Below, one piece after another: positions 29,840-38,588 of a DNA stretch of 64,000 nucleotides. The stretch is from Desulfobulbaceae bacterium (GTDB taxonomy: Bacteria > Desulfobacterota > Desulfobulbia > Desulfobulbales > Desulfocapsaceae). Numbering within the stretch: the stretch's first letter is position 1; every line of letters starts with the position of its first letter. The stretch covers positions 1 to 64,000 of the forward strand of contig QKIH01000053.1 of NCBI GenBank assembly GCA_003249645.1, written 5' to 3'. The position numbers were made by a program, and so were the translations under genes. Below the pieces are notes generated by a model. The model was not told where the DNA came from. It saw only the letters and a list, made by a program, of their open reading frames with translations, and ran no database searches.

Positions 29840-30346
29840 TTATTCTAAGATCCTTTTTTGCTGCCTTTTCAAGGCAATTTTTCGAAAAAAGTACAGGGAT
29901 AAATAGTAGCTCAGTATTGCGAAGGGCGTGGCCAGGATAATACCGCCGACTATCATCACTGCCAAAGCTTCAGTGCCGATCTGCAGAATAATGTGATATG
30001 ACTCGGCAAAGGAATCGTGGTGACTTATAAGAAGATCAATAATGTGACTCATTCTACCCCAGTTAAGGTCATATGGGGTGAAGGTATTACCTACTTTAAC
30101 GCAAAAATAGTAAATCGGAATATATGTGAGAGGATTGCAGACAATCCAGGAGATAATGACGCCGGCCAGAAAAGATCCTCCAGTCAGTAGACACAATGCA
30201 AGAATCAGTACGGTATGAAAAGGCATGGTCGGAGTCAATCCGATGAATACACCAATGGCCGTGCCTAATGCGAGTGTATGAGGGTTACCTCTCAGACGCT
30301 TAAACCGCAGAAGATAATATCTCCATATCCGGGTAAGTCTTTCCAT
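29840..30346 (-). CDS. DUF2062 membrane protein
   Basis: PHTLALGTAIGVFIGLTPTMPFHTVLILAL, SWIVCNPLTYIPIYYFCVKVG. Confidence 0.85.
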   Translation of the reverse strand: MERLTRIWRYYLLRFKRLRGNPHTLALGTAIGVFIGLTPTMPFHTVLILALCLLTGGSFLAGVIISWIVCNPLTYIPIYYFCVKVGNTFTPYDLNWGRMSHIIDLLISHHDSFAESYHIILQIGTEALAVMIVGGIILATPFAILSYYLSLYFFRKIALKRQQKRILE

Positions 30347-30349
30347 TAA

Positions 30350-31354
30350 TCAACCGAGCAGTGAGCGGCTAAATACATCGTCATCTAGTTTCAGAGTGGA
30401 TCCGGTTTGAAATTTATGATACCCGGCAAGGGCTATCATAGCAGCATTATCAGTACAAAAAGACGGTCTTGGAGCAAAAAAAGAAAGGTTTTCTTTTCTG
30501 CAACGCTCTTCCATTGCCTTTCGCAGTCGTTTGTTTGCAGAAACTCCTCCACCGATAACAACTGTTTTGACATTATTCTGTCTGGCAGCACGAATCGTTT
30601 TTTCAACAAGGACATCTACCACAGCCTGCTCAAAAGATGCGCATATATCGGGAAGATGTAAAGGAAGATCTTTTTGTTTTTGCTGATGACAGTGGTTAAG
30701 CACTGCTGTCTTCACTCCGCTGAAACTAAAGTCGAGAGAATCTTCTTCAAGCCAAGCACGAGGAAACTTGATTGCTTCAGAATTACCAGACTCTGCTGTT
30801 TTCGAGACAACCGGCCCACCCGGGTAAGGGAGACCCAGGAGCTTGGCTACTTTGTCAAATGCTTCTCCGGCTGCATCATCTCTTGTTCTGCCAAGATGGT
30901 TGAATTCAGTAAAACTGCTTGCCAGAAAGATGGAACTTGTGCCTCCTGAAACAGTCAAAGCAACAAAGGGAAATTGCGGTTTTTTCTCCTCAAGAAAAGA
31001 CGCGAGAATATGACCGGCCATGTGGTCAACACCAACGCACGGTTTGTTCTGGTGATAGCAAAGCGCTTTGGCAAAACAAAAGCCAACAAGTAGAGAACCA
31101 ATGAGCCCGGGCCCCTGGGTAACGGCAATAAGGTCGATTTCCTCAATCGTTACACCCGCTCTGTCAAGTGCTTCATAAACGATTGGCGTTATCGATTGAA
31201 GATGCTGTCTTGAAGCAAGTTCTGGGACAACTCCGCCAAAATGATTATGAATGGAATCCTGACTGCTGAGAACGGATGAAAGCAGTTCCTTGCCATCACG
31301 CATGACAGCGGCAGCTGTATCATCACAAGAACTTTCGATGCCAAGTATTAACAT
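30350..31354 (-). CDS. tsaD: tRNA N6-adenosine threonylcarbamoyltransferase
   Basis: LGIESSCDDTAAAVM, VDHMAGHILA, VIGGGVSANKRLR, CTDNAAMIALAG. Confidence 0.97.
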   Translation of the reverse strand: MLILGIESSCDDTAAAVMRDGKELLSSVLSSQDSIHNHFGGVVPELASRQHLQSITPIVYEALDRAGVTIEEIDLIAVTQGPGLIGSLLVGFCFAKALCYHQNKPCVGVDHMAGHILASFLEEKKPQFPFVALTVSGGTSSIFLASSFTEFNHLGRTRDDAAGEAFDKVAKLLGLPYPGGPVVSKTAESGNSEAIKFPRAWLEEDSLDFSFSGVKTAVLNHCHQQKQKDLPLHLPDICASFEQAVVDVLVEKTIRAARQNNVKTVVIGGGVSANKRLRKAMEERCRKENLSFFAPRPSFCTDNAAMIALAGYHKFQTGSTLKLDDDVFSRSLLG

Positions 31355-31395
31355 AATAAAACCGGTCGTAACTTTTCAGCAAGAGATAAGAGCTG

Positions 31396-32496
31396 TTACT
31401 CTTCTTCGTTGTTTTCGTGGTTGGCCGGATAAGAACCAAGCCACTCAAAATAAGATGATTTACTCTGAAGAAGCTTACAGGCTTTGCTGATTTTCTCATC
31501 TTCAATATGACCAATCATATCGAGAAAAAAGAGGTATTTCCACTGTTTTCCTTTTATGGGGCGGGATTCAAGTTTTGCGAGGTTGATGCCTTCCTGGGAG
31601 AGAATTGTGAGGATCTCATTTAATGATCCAGGCTTGTCCACCAGCCCGATTAGCAACGATGTCCTGTCATCTCCTGAGGCATTTGGCGATTCATTGCCTA
31701 TAACGAGAAATCTTGTGGTGTTGCCGCTATAATCTTCTATTCCCTTGACGACTACCTGGAGATCATAGGTCTTAATAGCCAGTGATGATGCAATTGCTCC
31801 AATGTTCGGATTTTTTGAAGCCATTTCAGCTGCTGCACCTGTAGAAAAAACGGGCAGGGTAGGGATAGACGGCATATGTTTGCGAAGCCACTCACGGCAC
31901 TGTGCAAGCGGCTGTGAATGTGAAGCTACGGTTTGGATGTCGTCAATGTTTCCCGATTTACAGACAAGATTATGAACGATCGGAAGGCGTACTTCACCAC
32001 AGATTTTCACTTTATATTTCATAAAGGAATCAAGGGTTGAAAAAACAGAACCTTCGATTGAGTTTTCTACCGGGACAATACCATATTGAACACGGTTTTT
32101 TTGAACTTCAGAAAAAACTTCATCAATGGTTTCCAGTGGCTTGTATGCTGCGGAATGACCAAAATATTTCACCCCTGCCAGATGGGTGAATGTGGCCTCT
32201 GGTCCAAGATAGGCTACTTCCGCTTTTTTCTGGCTGAGACGGCAGGTAGTGATGATTTCATGAAATATGGAATGGACAGCCTTTTCAGGAAATACTCCGT
32301 TGTTGAGTTCTTTAAGGCGCTTATAGATAGCTCTTTCGCGTGAAGGGTCCCATTTGGCACGTTTGCTTTCGTCTTTCAGTTTGCCGATTTCTTTGGCATA
32401 ACCAAGCCGTTCTTTCAGTAAACTGAGAATTGTTTCATCTATTCGATCTATATTTTCTCGTACTGTTTCTATTGTTAAGGGTTGTTCTTTTGTCAT
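31396..32496 (-). CDS. pheA: Bifunctional chorismate mutase/prephenate dehydratase
   Basis: Chorismate mutase N-terminus; AYLGPEATFTH, PVENSIEGSV, GNTTRFLVI, ACT domain. Confidence 0.95.
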   Translation of the reverse strand: MTKEQPLTIETVRENIDRIDETILSLLKERLGYAKEIGKLKDESKRAKWDPSRERAIYKRLKELNNGVFPEKAVHSIFHEIITTCRLSQKKAEVAYLGPEATFTHLAGVKYFGHSAAYKPLETIDEVFSEVQKNRVQYGIVPVENSIEGSVFSTLDSFMKYKVKICGEVRLPIVHNLVCKSGNIDDIQTVASHSQPLAQCREWLRKHMPSIPTLPVFSTGAAAEMASKNPNIGAIASSLAIKTYDLQVVVKGIEDYSGNTTRFLVIGNESPNASGDDRTSLLIGLVDKPGSLNEILTILSQEGINLAKLESRPIKGKQWKYLFFLDMIGHIEDEKISKACKLLQSKSSYFEWLGSYPANHENNEEE

Positions 32497-32671
32497 TATG
32501 TAAACCTGGAAAAATAAAAGTGAAAGAGTGAGAATTATGAATGGTAGAACTTAGGTGAAACAAAAAACTATGTCAAGCCGTAAAAAAGATTGTTATATGG
32601 TAGCCGTACATGAAAAAATAGACTATTTAGCTTGAAGTTGCAGAACCTTTTCAAGACAAAGAGAGCATAGA

Positions 32672-33835
32672 ATGAAAGACATAAAGACATATGACGAAAT
32701 AAATGCACGGATTGAAGCGGGTAACGCTGTAATCGTTACCGCTGAAGAAATGATCGGCATAGTGAAAGAAAAAGGTGCCTCACAGGCTGCCCAGGAGGTT
32801 GATGTCGTCACTACCGGAACCTTCAGTCCTATGTGTTCATCTGGTTTGCTGTTTAATTTTGGTCAGATGACCCCGACTATCAAGGCCTCGAAGGTTTGGC
32901 TTAACAAGGTTCCCTGTTATGCCGGCCTCGCTGCTGTTGATGCATATATCGGCGCTACTGAACCGTCTGAAGATGATCCTCTGAACAAGGTCTATCCAGG
33001 GACATTCAGCTACGGCGGCGGACATGTTATAGAAGATTTGCTGCTGGGAAAAAAGGTCTTTCTTGAAGCTAAGGCATATGGAACAGACTGCTACGCCGGC
33101 AGGAAGATGAAAAAATATGTAACGCTTGATGATCTCCCTCACGCCTTGCTTTGCAACCCGCGAAACTGCTATCAGAACTATAACTGTGCAGTGAATATGA
33201 CCGATAAGACCGTCTATACATATATGGGAATGCTTAAGCCTGATTGCGGCAATGCTTATTATTGCAGTGCCGGTGAGTTGAGCCCGCTATTTAACGATCC
33301 ATGCTATAAGACAATCGGTATAGGAACGAGGATATTTCTTGGCGGCGGCATAGGCTATGTAACCTGGCATGGAACCCAGCATAATCCAAATGTTGAAAGA
33401 ACCCCGGGCGGGGCACCGAAGACACCGGCTGGTACGCTGATGGTCCAGGGCGACTTAAAACAGATGAGTGCTGATTATATTAAAGCTGTGTCTATTCCGG
33501 GCTACGGCAATTCACTTGCGGTGGGTATGGGAATCCCGATTCCAATATTAAATGAAGAAATGGCAATGTATACTGCTGTTTCAAACAAGGATCTGTTCAC
33601 ACAGGTTATTGATTACGGGCATGACTATACAAACAGAATTGCAAGAAGTTACGGTGAAGTGAGTTATGAGCAGCTGCAGTCCGGAACGATTACTGTCAAT
33701 GGAAAAGATGTCCCGACTGCACCGCTTTCAAGTATTTACATGGCGCGGAAGATTGCAGAAGAATTAAAAGCAAAGATTCAAAAAGCTGAATTTTTCCTGA
33801 GCAGGCCTGCTCAATTGCTGCCAGACGGAAGGTAA
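32672..33835 (+). CDS. DUF39/HcyBio family homocysteine biosynthesis protein
   Basis: KTYDEINARIEAGNAVIVTAEEM, VDVVTTGTFSPMCSSG, PGTFSYGGGHVIEDLL, GIGTRIFLGGGIGYV. Confidence 0.9.
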   Translation: MKDIKTYDEINARIEAGNAVIVTAEEMIGIVKEKGASQAAQEVDVVTTGTFSPMCSSGLLFNFGQMTPTIKASKVWLNKVPCYAGLAAVDAYIGATEPSEDDPLNKVYPGTFSYGGGHVIEDLLLGKKVFLEAKAYGTDCYAGRKMKKYVTLDDLPHALLCNPRNCYQNYNCAVNMTDKTVYTYMGMLKPDCGNAYYCSAGELSPLFNDPCYKTIGIGTRIFLGGGIGYVTWHGTQHNPNVERTPGGAPKTPAGTLMVQGDLKQMSADYIKAVSIPGYGNSLAVGMGIPIPILNEEMAMYTAVSNKDLFTQVIDYGHDYTNRIARSYGEVSYEQLQSGTITVNGKDVPTAPLSSIYMARKIAEELKAKIQKAEFFLSRPAQLLPDGR

Positions 33836-33845
33836 CTGGCTATTT

Positions 33846-33868
33846 AAGAACAAAGTCTGTTCTTTTTT
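33846..33868 (+). terminator. Probable terminator after HcyBio gene
   Basis: AAGAACA/TGTTCTT stem, 5-nt loop, T-run. Confidence 0.5.
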
Positions 33869-34252
33869 GGCGTTGAACAGGCATTGTTCTTATCTACTAA
33901 CGATTATTTGCATTAAAAACTTTTTTCAACGAAGACGAATCCAGCTGCGTCCTGTTTTGCATCAGAAGCTTGTCAAAAAGAAACGTACGAGTTCCTTTAC
34001 CGTTAGTTCCAGCCGTTTTTAACCATATTCGCATACTACATAAAGTCTTTTCTTTCTGGTACTAGAGGCCTGCGTAGAAGAGTTCTGAAAGTATCTAACA
34101 CACTGTTGATACAAGATAAATTCAACCTGTTAAGATTGCTGATAAAAATAATTTACAATATTGTTCAGCGGCTTCTAATAAAAAAAACAACTTTTCTATA
34201 AAATTAAGCGATTTAGTGCTTGATATGTGGTCAGGTATAAATTATGCTGTTT

Positions 34253-34302
34253 TGGTTTTCGGGCTGTATGACCCACAAACAAAGGATTGTGGAACAAAAC
34301 CA
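34253..34302 (+). other. Nested RNA-like structure in 595-bp intergenic region upstream of HU
   Basis: Outer TGGTTTT(34253-34259)/AAAACCA(34296-34302), inner CCACAA(34273-34278)/TTGTGG(34287-34292). Confidence 0.4.
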
Positions 34303-34326
34303 CGGTCGCTGAAAGTTGTTTTTCTT

Positions 34327-34355
34327 TTGACAATTTATTATCGGTTTGGTTAAAC
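34327..34355 (+). promoter_or_regulatory. Candidate sigma-70 promoter for HU gene
   Basis: TTGACA(34327-34332)-N17-TTAAAC(34350-34355). Confidence 0.4.
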
Positions 34356-34429
34356 AATCATACTCTAGGAGAAAGGAACAACGTCTGTTGTCCTGTTACT
34401 GAAAAGAAAGAATTAGCAGGGAGGAAAAC

Positions 34430-34684
34430 ATGAACAAGAAGGAACTCATTGAGAGCATCGCCAGTGCTGCAGATATCAGTAAAGCAGCAGCAGAAAAAGC
34501 TTTAAACGGAACCCTTGCAGCTATTGCTGATACTCTTAAAAAAGGTGACAAAGTTACCTTGGTTGGGTTTGGTACTTTTTCTGTTTCAAAGCGTGAATCA
34601 CGCCAGGGACGTAATCCTCAGACTGGCAAAACCATCAAAATTCCAGAAAGTTGCAAAATTCAAAGCTGGCAGCAAGCTGTCTGA
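34430..34684 (+). CDS. HU-family DNA-binding protein with frameshifted C-terminus
   Basis: [29 protein letters not shown]...[31 protein letters not shown] then [12 protein letters not shown]; the expected tail [15 protein letters not shown] is in the overlapping frame ending at 34697. Confidence 0.9.
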   Translation: MNKKELIESIASAADISKAAAEKALNGTLAAIADTLKKGDKVTLVGFGTFSVSKRESRQGRNPQTGKTIKIPESCKIQSWQQAV

Positions 34685-34835
34685 TGCGATCAACTAGTCT
34701 CTCAGGTTTTACTTCCTGATCAAAAGCTTCGAGTTATCTGAATTTATATAGACGTAACAAAGAAAAGTACGAGAAAAAGCAAATTAGTTACCGGTTATAT
34801 AAAAGCACACGAGGGCTGATGAATAGAGCAAAAAA

Positions 34836-34867
34836 GGCTATTCCCTAAAAGGGATAGCCTTTTTTTA
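34836..34867 (+). terminator. Intrinsic terminator (or attenuator) immediately upstream of cbiD
   Basis: GGCTAT(t)CCC/GGGATAGCC stem, 5-nt loop, T-run; ends about 9 nt before cbiD ATG. Confidence 0.8.
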
Positions 34868-34875
34868 TTGGTGAA

Positions 34876-35973
34876 ATGTTACGATCCGGTTACACAACAG
34901 GCGCATGCGCGGCAGCAGCAAGCAAGGCTGCCGTCCATTATTTGCTTACAGGGTCTGTCTTAGAAGAGGTTACAATACCTTTTCCTGAAGGGCAGCGAGT
35001 GACGTTTTCTGTTTATTCTTCTGACATTCTTGCAGAGGATCATTCAGAAACTGCTGCAAGTATCATTAAAGATGCAGGTGATGATCCGGATGTCACAAAC
35101 GGTATTGAAATCAAGGTGATCGCATCATTTTCGACCTGTGCTGGAATTGTTCTTGGCGAAAGACTCATGCTCTGTGGAGGAGAGGGGGTCGGGATTGTCA
35201 CCAAAGCAGGTTTAGCTGTCAATATCGGCGAACCTGCCATCAACCCGGTGCCAAGAGAGATGATAAAAAAAGCTGTTTATGAGGTACTTGATCAGTATCG
35301 GTCAAAATCGGCAAGTACTATCTTCCTCACGATTACCGTTCCTGAGGGTAGAAAAGTCGCAGAAAAAACACTGAATGATCGCCTTGGTATTGTCGGTGGT
35401 ATTTCGATTCTGGGAACCACGGGAATCGTCAAACCCATTTCTTCTAAGGCATGGACTGATACCATCCTGACATCCATGCAGGTAGCTGAAGCTAACGATC
35501 GTGAAACAATAGTTCTGTCTACCGGACGTACATCTGAGAGCGGTTTCCTTCAAGCCTGTCCTGTTCCTGAAGAATCTCTTGTTATGATGGGGGATTATCT
35601 GCAATTTTCTCTGGAAAATGCTAGAAATTATAAATTTAGAAAAATCATCTATTCAGGGATGTGGGCCAAAGTTTTAAAGGGCGCTATGGGCTATAAAAAC
35701 ACCCATGTAAGAAACGGTGCTTTGTCTATAGCCGAGGCTGTTGATTTTCTGCGCACAGTCGGTCTGGATGAAACTCATGAAAAAGAATTGAAAAAGTGTA
35801 ATTCAGCAAGAGAAATTTATGAAAAGCTCCTCCAGATAGACGGCGGCCTGCTCATTAAAGAAGTATGCATATATGCTGCAGAACGTTTCTCTCAACTAAG
35901 TGGAATACCTGTTGAAATCGTTCTTGTCACGCCCAAGAAAGAAATTGCCGTCTGGATAAAAGGTAGCGTATGA
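34876..35973 (+). CDS. cbiD: Cobalt-precorrin-5B (C1)-methyltransferase
   Basis: LRSGYTTGACAAAASKAA, DAGDDPDVTNG, GEGVGIVTKAGL, GGISILGTTGIVKP. Confidence 0.96.
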   Translation: MLRSGYTTGACAAAASKAAVHYLLTGSVLEEVTIPFPEGQRVTFSVYSSDILAEDHSETAASIIKDAGDDPDVTNGIEIKVIASFSTCAGIVLGERLMLCGGEGVGIVTKAGLAVNIGEPAINPVPREMIKKAVYEVLDQYRSKSASTIFLTITVPEGRKVAEKTLNDRLGIVGGISILGTTGIVKPISSKAWTDTILTSMQVAEANDRETIVLSTGRTSESGFLQACPVPEESLVMMGDYLQFSLENARNYKFRKIIYSGMWAKVLKGAMGYKNTHVRNGALSIAEAVDFLRTVGLDETHEKELKKCNSAREIYEKLLQIDGGLLIKEVCIYAAERFSQLSGIPVEIVLVTPKKEIAVWIKGSV

Positions 35974-37202
35974 GCCAAAGCAATCTCATATTCATCATAG
36001 GGTTGTCCGGGCAAGGTATAAATGATGAAAAAAAGGCATTGCTTAATACCTGCTGTGCTCTCTTCTGCGCCGAAAAATATAGCAGTACGCTATGTGATGT
36101 GCTGGGGGGAGGAATCCTGTCAGACGCTATTTTTCCAATAACACCAATGGTAGATTTGTTTGACAATATCCAGAAAAAACTGCAAAGCGGAAACGTTGCA
36201 GTGATCGCCAGCGGAGACCCCTTATTTTTTGGTATAGGGAAAAAGCTCTGTCTGCATTTTGGTGCTGATCGTGTCAGAATCTATCCGGACCTTTCTTACA
36301 TGCAAATTGCATTTTCCAGATTTAAAATCAACTGGGATGATGCAGAGATTGTTAGCCTACACGGTAGAAAGGGCAACCTTTCTGCACTAGACCTTCAGAA
36401 AGATAAATGGTGTTTTTTTACTGACGATATTAATACTCCGCAACTTATTGCGCGGCATTTTCAGAATATGGGTGACGCATCTTCGTATAAAATGCATGTT
36501 GCTGAGAATCTGAGCTTTGAAAATGAATATCTGTTTTCCGGATCCTTGGATGAAATTCTTGTCCATCGAACCTTTTTAAGTCCTAACATCGTGATACTTG
36601 TTAGGCAGGAACTTGCTTCGGAAAAGCATAACCCGGTTATATTCGGGTTAAAAGAGTCAGATATTGATCATTCCAGGGGTCTTATTACTAAAAATGAAAT
36701 AAGAGCGGTATCCATTCATCAGCTGTCATTGCCGGCAATAGGGGTGTTTTGGGATGTGGGAGGCGGGTCAGGTTCGATTAGTATTGAGGTCGCAGGTATT
36801 GCCCCGCACCTCCAGGTTTATTGTGTGGAAAAGAAGGTCGAGGAAGAGGAAAACATCCATATAAACCGCAACCGGTTCCAGAGAAACAATATGATTATAA
36901 TTCAGGGGGAAGCGCCTGTGTCACTGGCGAACCTTCCGACACCGGATAGGATCTTTATTGGAGGCAGCGGGGGACGTTTGAAAGAAATTGTAGAATATTG
37001 TTGTTCCAGATTGAATAAGGGCGGAAAAATTGTCATTAATTGTGTTCTTAAAGAAAATGCAGACCTTGCTCCCAAGCTGTTGTTCGATAATGGACTTAGA
37101 GTTGAAATCAGTGAAGTATCTGTCAGACGTATCGGTTATCCTGATCAGGAAGCAACTGTTTATAACCCTATAACTATTATCACCGGGTCATTATCTCAAT
37201 GA
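35970..37202 (+). CDS. cbiET: Bifunctional precorrin-6Y/7 methyltransferase (CbiE-CbiT fusion, CobL-like)
   Basis: CbiE region (VIASGDPLFFGIGKKL) joined to CbiT methyltransferase (FWDVGGGSGSISIEVA, RIFIGGSGG). Confidence 0.93.
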   Translation: MSQSNLIFIIGLSGQGINDEKKALLNTCCALFCAEKYSSTLCDVLGGGILSDAIFPITPMVDLFDNIQKKLQSGNVAVIASGDPLFFGIGKKLCLHFGADRVRIYPDLSYMQIAFSRFKINWDDAEIVSLHGRKGNLSALDLQKDKWCFFTDDINTPQLIARHFQNMGDASSYKMHVAENLSFENEYLFSGSLDEILVHRTFLSPNIVILVRQELASEKHNPVIFGLKESDIDHSRGLITKNEIRAVSIHQLSLPAIGVFWDVGGGSGSISIEVAGIAPHLQVYCVEKKVEEEENIHINRNRFQRNNMIIIQGEAPVSLANLPTPDRIFIGGSGGRLKEIVEYCCSRLNKGGKIVINCVLKENADLAPKLLFDNGLRVEISEVSVRRIGYPDQEATVYNPITIITGSLSQ

Positions 37203-37975
37203 GCTTTAAAAAAAATACAGTCTATTTTGTCGGTGCAGGTCCAGGTGATGTGGAACTCATTACAGTAAAAGGAGCTCGTCTTCTAGAAAAAGCTGATCGG
37301 ATTATCTATGCCGGCAGCTTGGTAAACCCGGAGCTGTTTTCTTTCAGCACCTGTGAAAAATATGATTCTAAAGGACTTCATCTTGACCAGATAGTTGAGC
37401 TGATGGAAGATGGTGTAAGAAAAAAACAGCTGGTTGTCCGACTTCATACCGGAGACCCTTCTGTCTACGGGGCCATCAAGGAGCAGATGGATCAGCTGGA
37501 TAAAAGAAATATTCAATACGAAGTTGTGCCTGGGGTGAGTTCGGCTTTTGCGGCTGCTGCCAGTCTTAAGAAAGAACTGACCTTGCCGGAAATAAGCCAA
37601 ACTGTAATTATTACACGTATGGCAGGCAGGACCCCTGTTCCTGCAGGTGAGTCAATACAGTCACTTGCCTCTCACAAGGCGACCATGATGATTTTCCTTT
37701 CGGTCGGTATGATCGATGATGTTGTAAAAGCATTGGTTGCAGGAGGCATGGAAAAGCAAACGCCGGTCTATGTGGTTCAAAAAGCCAGCTGGGATGATGA
37801 GCTAGTTATAGGAGGGACCTTGGAGACCATTAGTAAGCTTGTTGAGCGTGAAAACATCAGTAAAACAGCAATGATATGCGTTGGTCGAGTTTTTGCTGAT
37901 AAACCGGCAGAGTATATGTCGAAGCTATACGATAAATCATTCAGTCACGGAACAAGAGAGTCCTCAAATGAGTAA
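37199..37975 (+). CDS. cbiF: Precorrin-4 C11-methyltransferase
   Basis: VYFVGAGPGDVELITVKGARLLEKADRIIYAGSLVNPE, RLHTGDPSVYGAIKEQM. Confidence 0.96.
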   Translation: MSFKKNTVYFVGAGPGDVELITVKGARLLEKADRIIYAGSLVNPELFSFSTCEKYDSKGLHLDQIVELMEDGVRKKQLVVRLHTGDPSVYGAIKEQMDQLDKRNIQYEVVPGVSSAFAAAASLKKELTLPEISQTVIITRMAGRTPVPAGESIQSLASHKATMMIFLSVGMIDDVVKALVAGGMEKQTPVYVVQKASWDDELVIGGTLETISKLVERENISKTAMICVGRVFADKPAEYMSKLYDKSFSHGTRESSNE

Positions 37976-38492
37976 TAAAGGCTTGATTTCAGTTTTTACC
38001 GGAAACGGTAAGGGGAAAACCAGTGCCGCTCTCGGTTTGATGCTCCGCTCTTCAGGATATGGAAAGAGGGTGTGCATGATCCAGTTTATTAAAGGGGACT
38101 GGAAATGCGGTGAACATGAAGGAGTTAAACACCTTGAAGGCCTTGCAGAAATACATGCCATGGGCAAGGGTTTTACCTGGAAATCAGATGATATCGAAAA
38201 AGATATAGCCTTGGCAAAAGAAGCCTGGGCATTTGCGAGTAAAAAGATACAGGAAGAAGCGTTTTCTATGATCATCCTTGATGAGTTGACGTATCTCATC
38301 AAATATAAGATGGTTGAAGAACAGGATATTATTAATGTTTTAAAAAATAAACCTGAGAATCTGCATATTGTCATAACCGGCAGAGATGCCAGTGACGGAT
38401 TGATAGCTCTTGCTGATCTGGTGACTGAAATGAAAGAAATTAAACATCCCTACAAGAAAGGGGTTCCTGCACAGCAGGGTTTCGATTATTAA
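37968..38492 (+). CDS. cobO: Cob(I)yrinic acid a,c-diamide adenosyltransferase
   Basis: GLISVFTGNGKGKTSAALGLMLR, VITGRDASDGLIALADLVTEMKEIKHPYKKGVPAQQGFDY; start inferred at ATG 37968. Confidence 0.95.
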   Translation: MSNKGLISVFTGNGKGKTSAALGLMLRSSGYGKRVCMIQFIKGDWKCGEHEGVKHLEGLAEIHAMGKGFTWKSDDIEKDIALAKEAWAFASKKIQEEAFSMIILDELTYLIKYKMVEEQDIINVLKNKPENLHIVITGRDASDGLIALADLVTEMKEIKHPYKKGVPAQQGFDY

Positions 38493-38588
38493 GAAATATG
38501 AACTAATAAAAGCGGCTGTTTCCCTTCTTCAGAAGAATAAGAGCAAACGGCTTTATGTTATAAGTTTTGCTTTAAGGATAGAAAGAAG

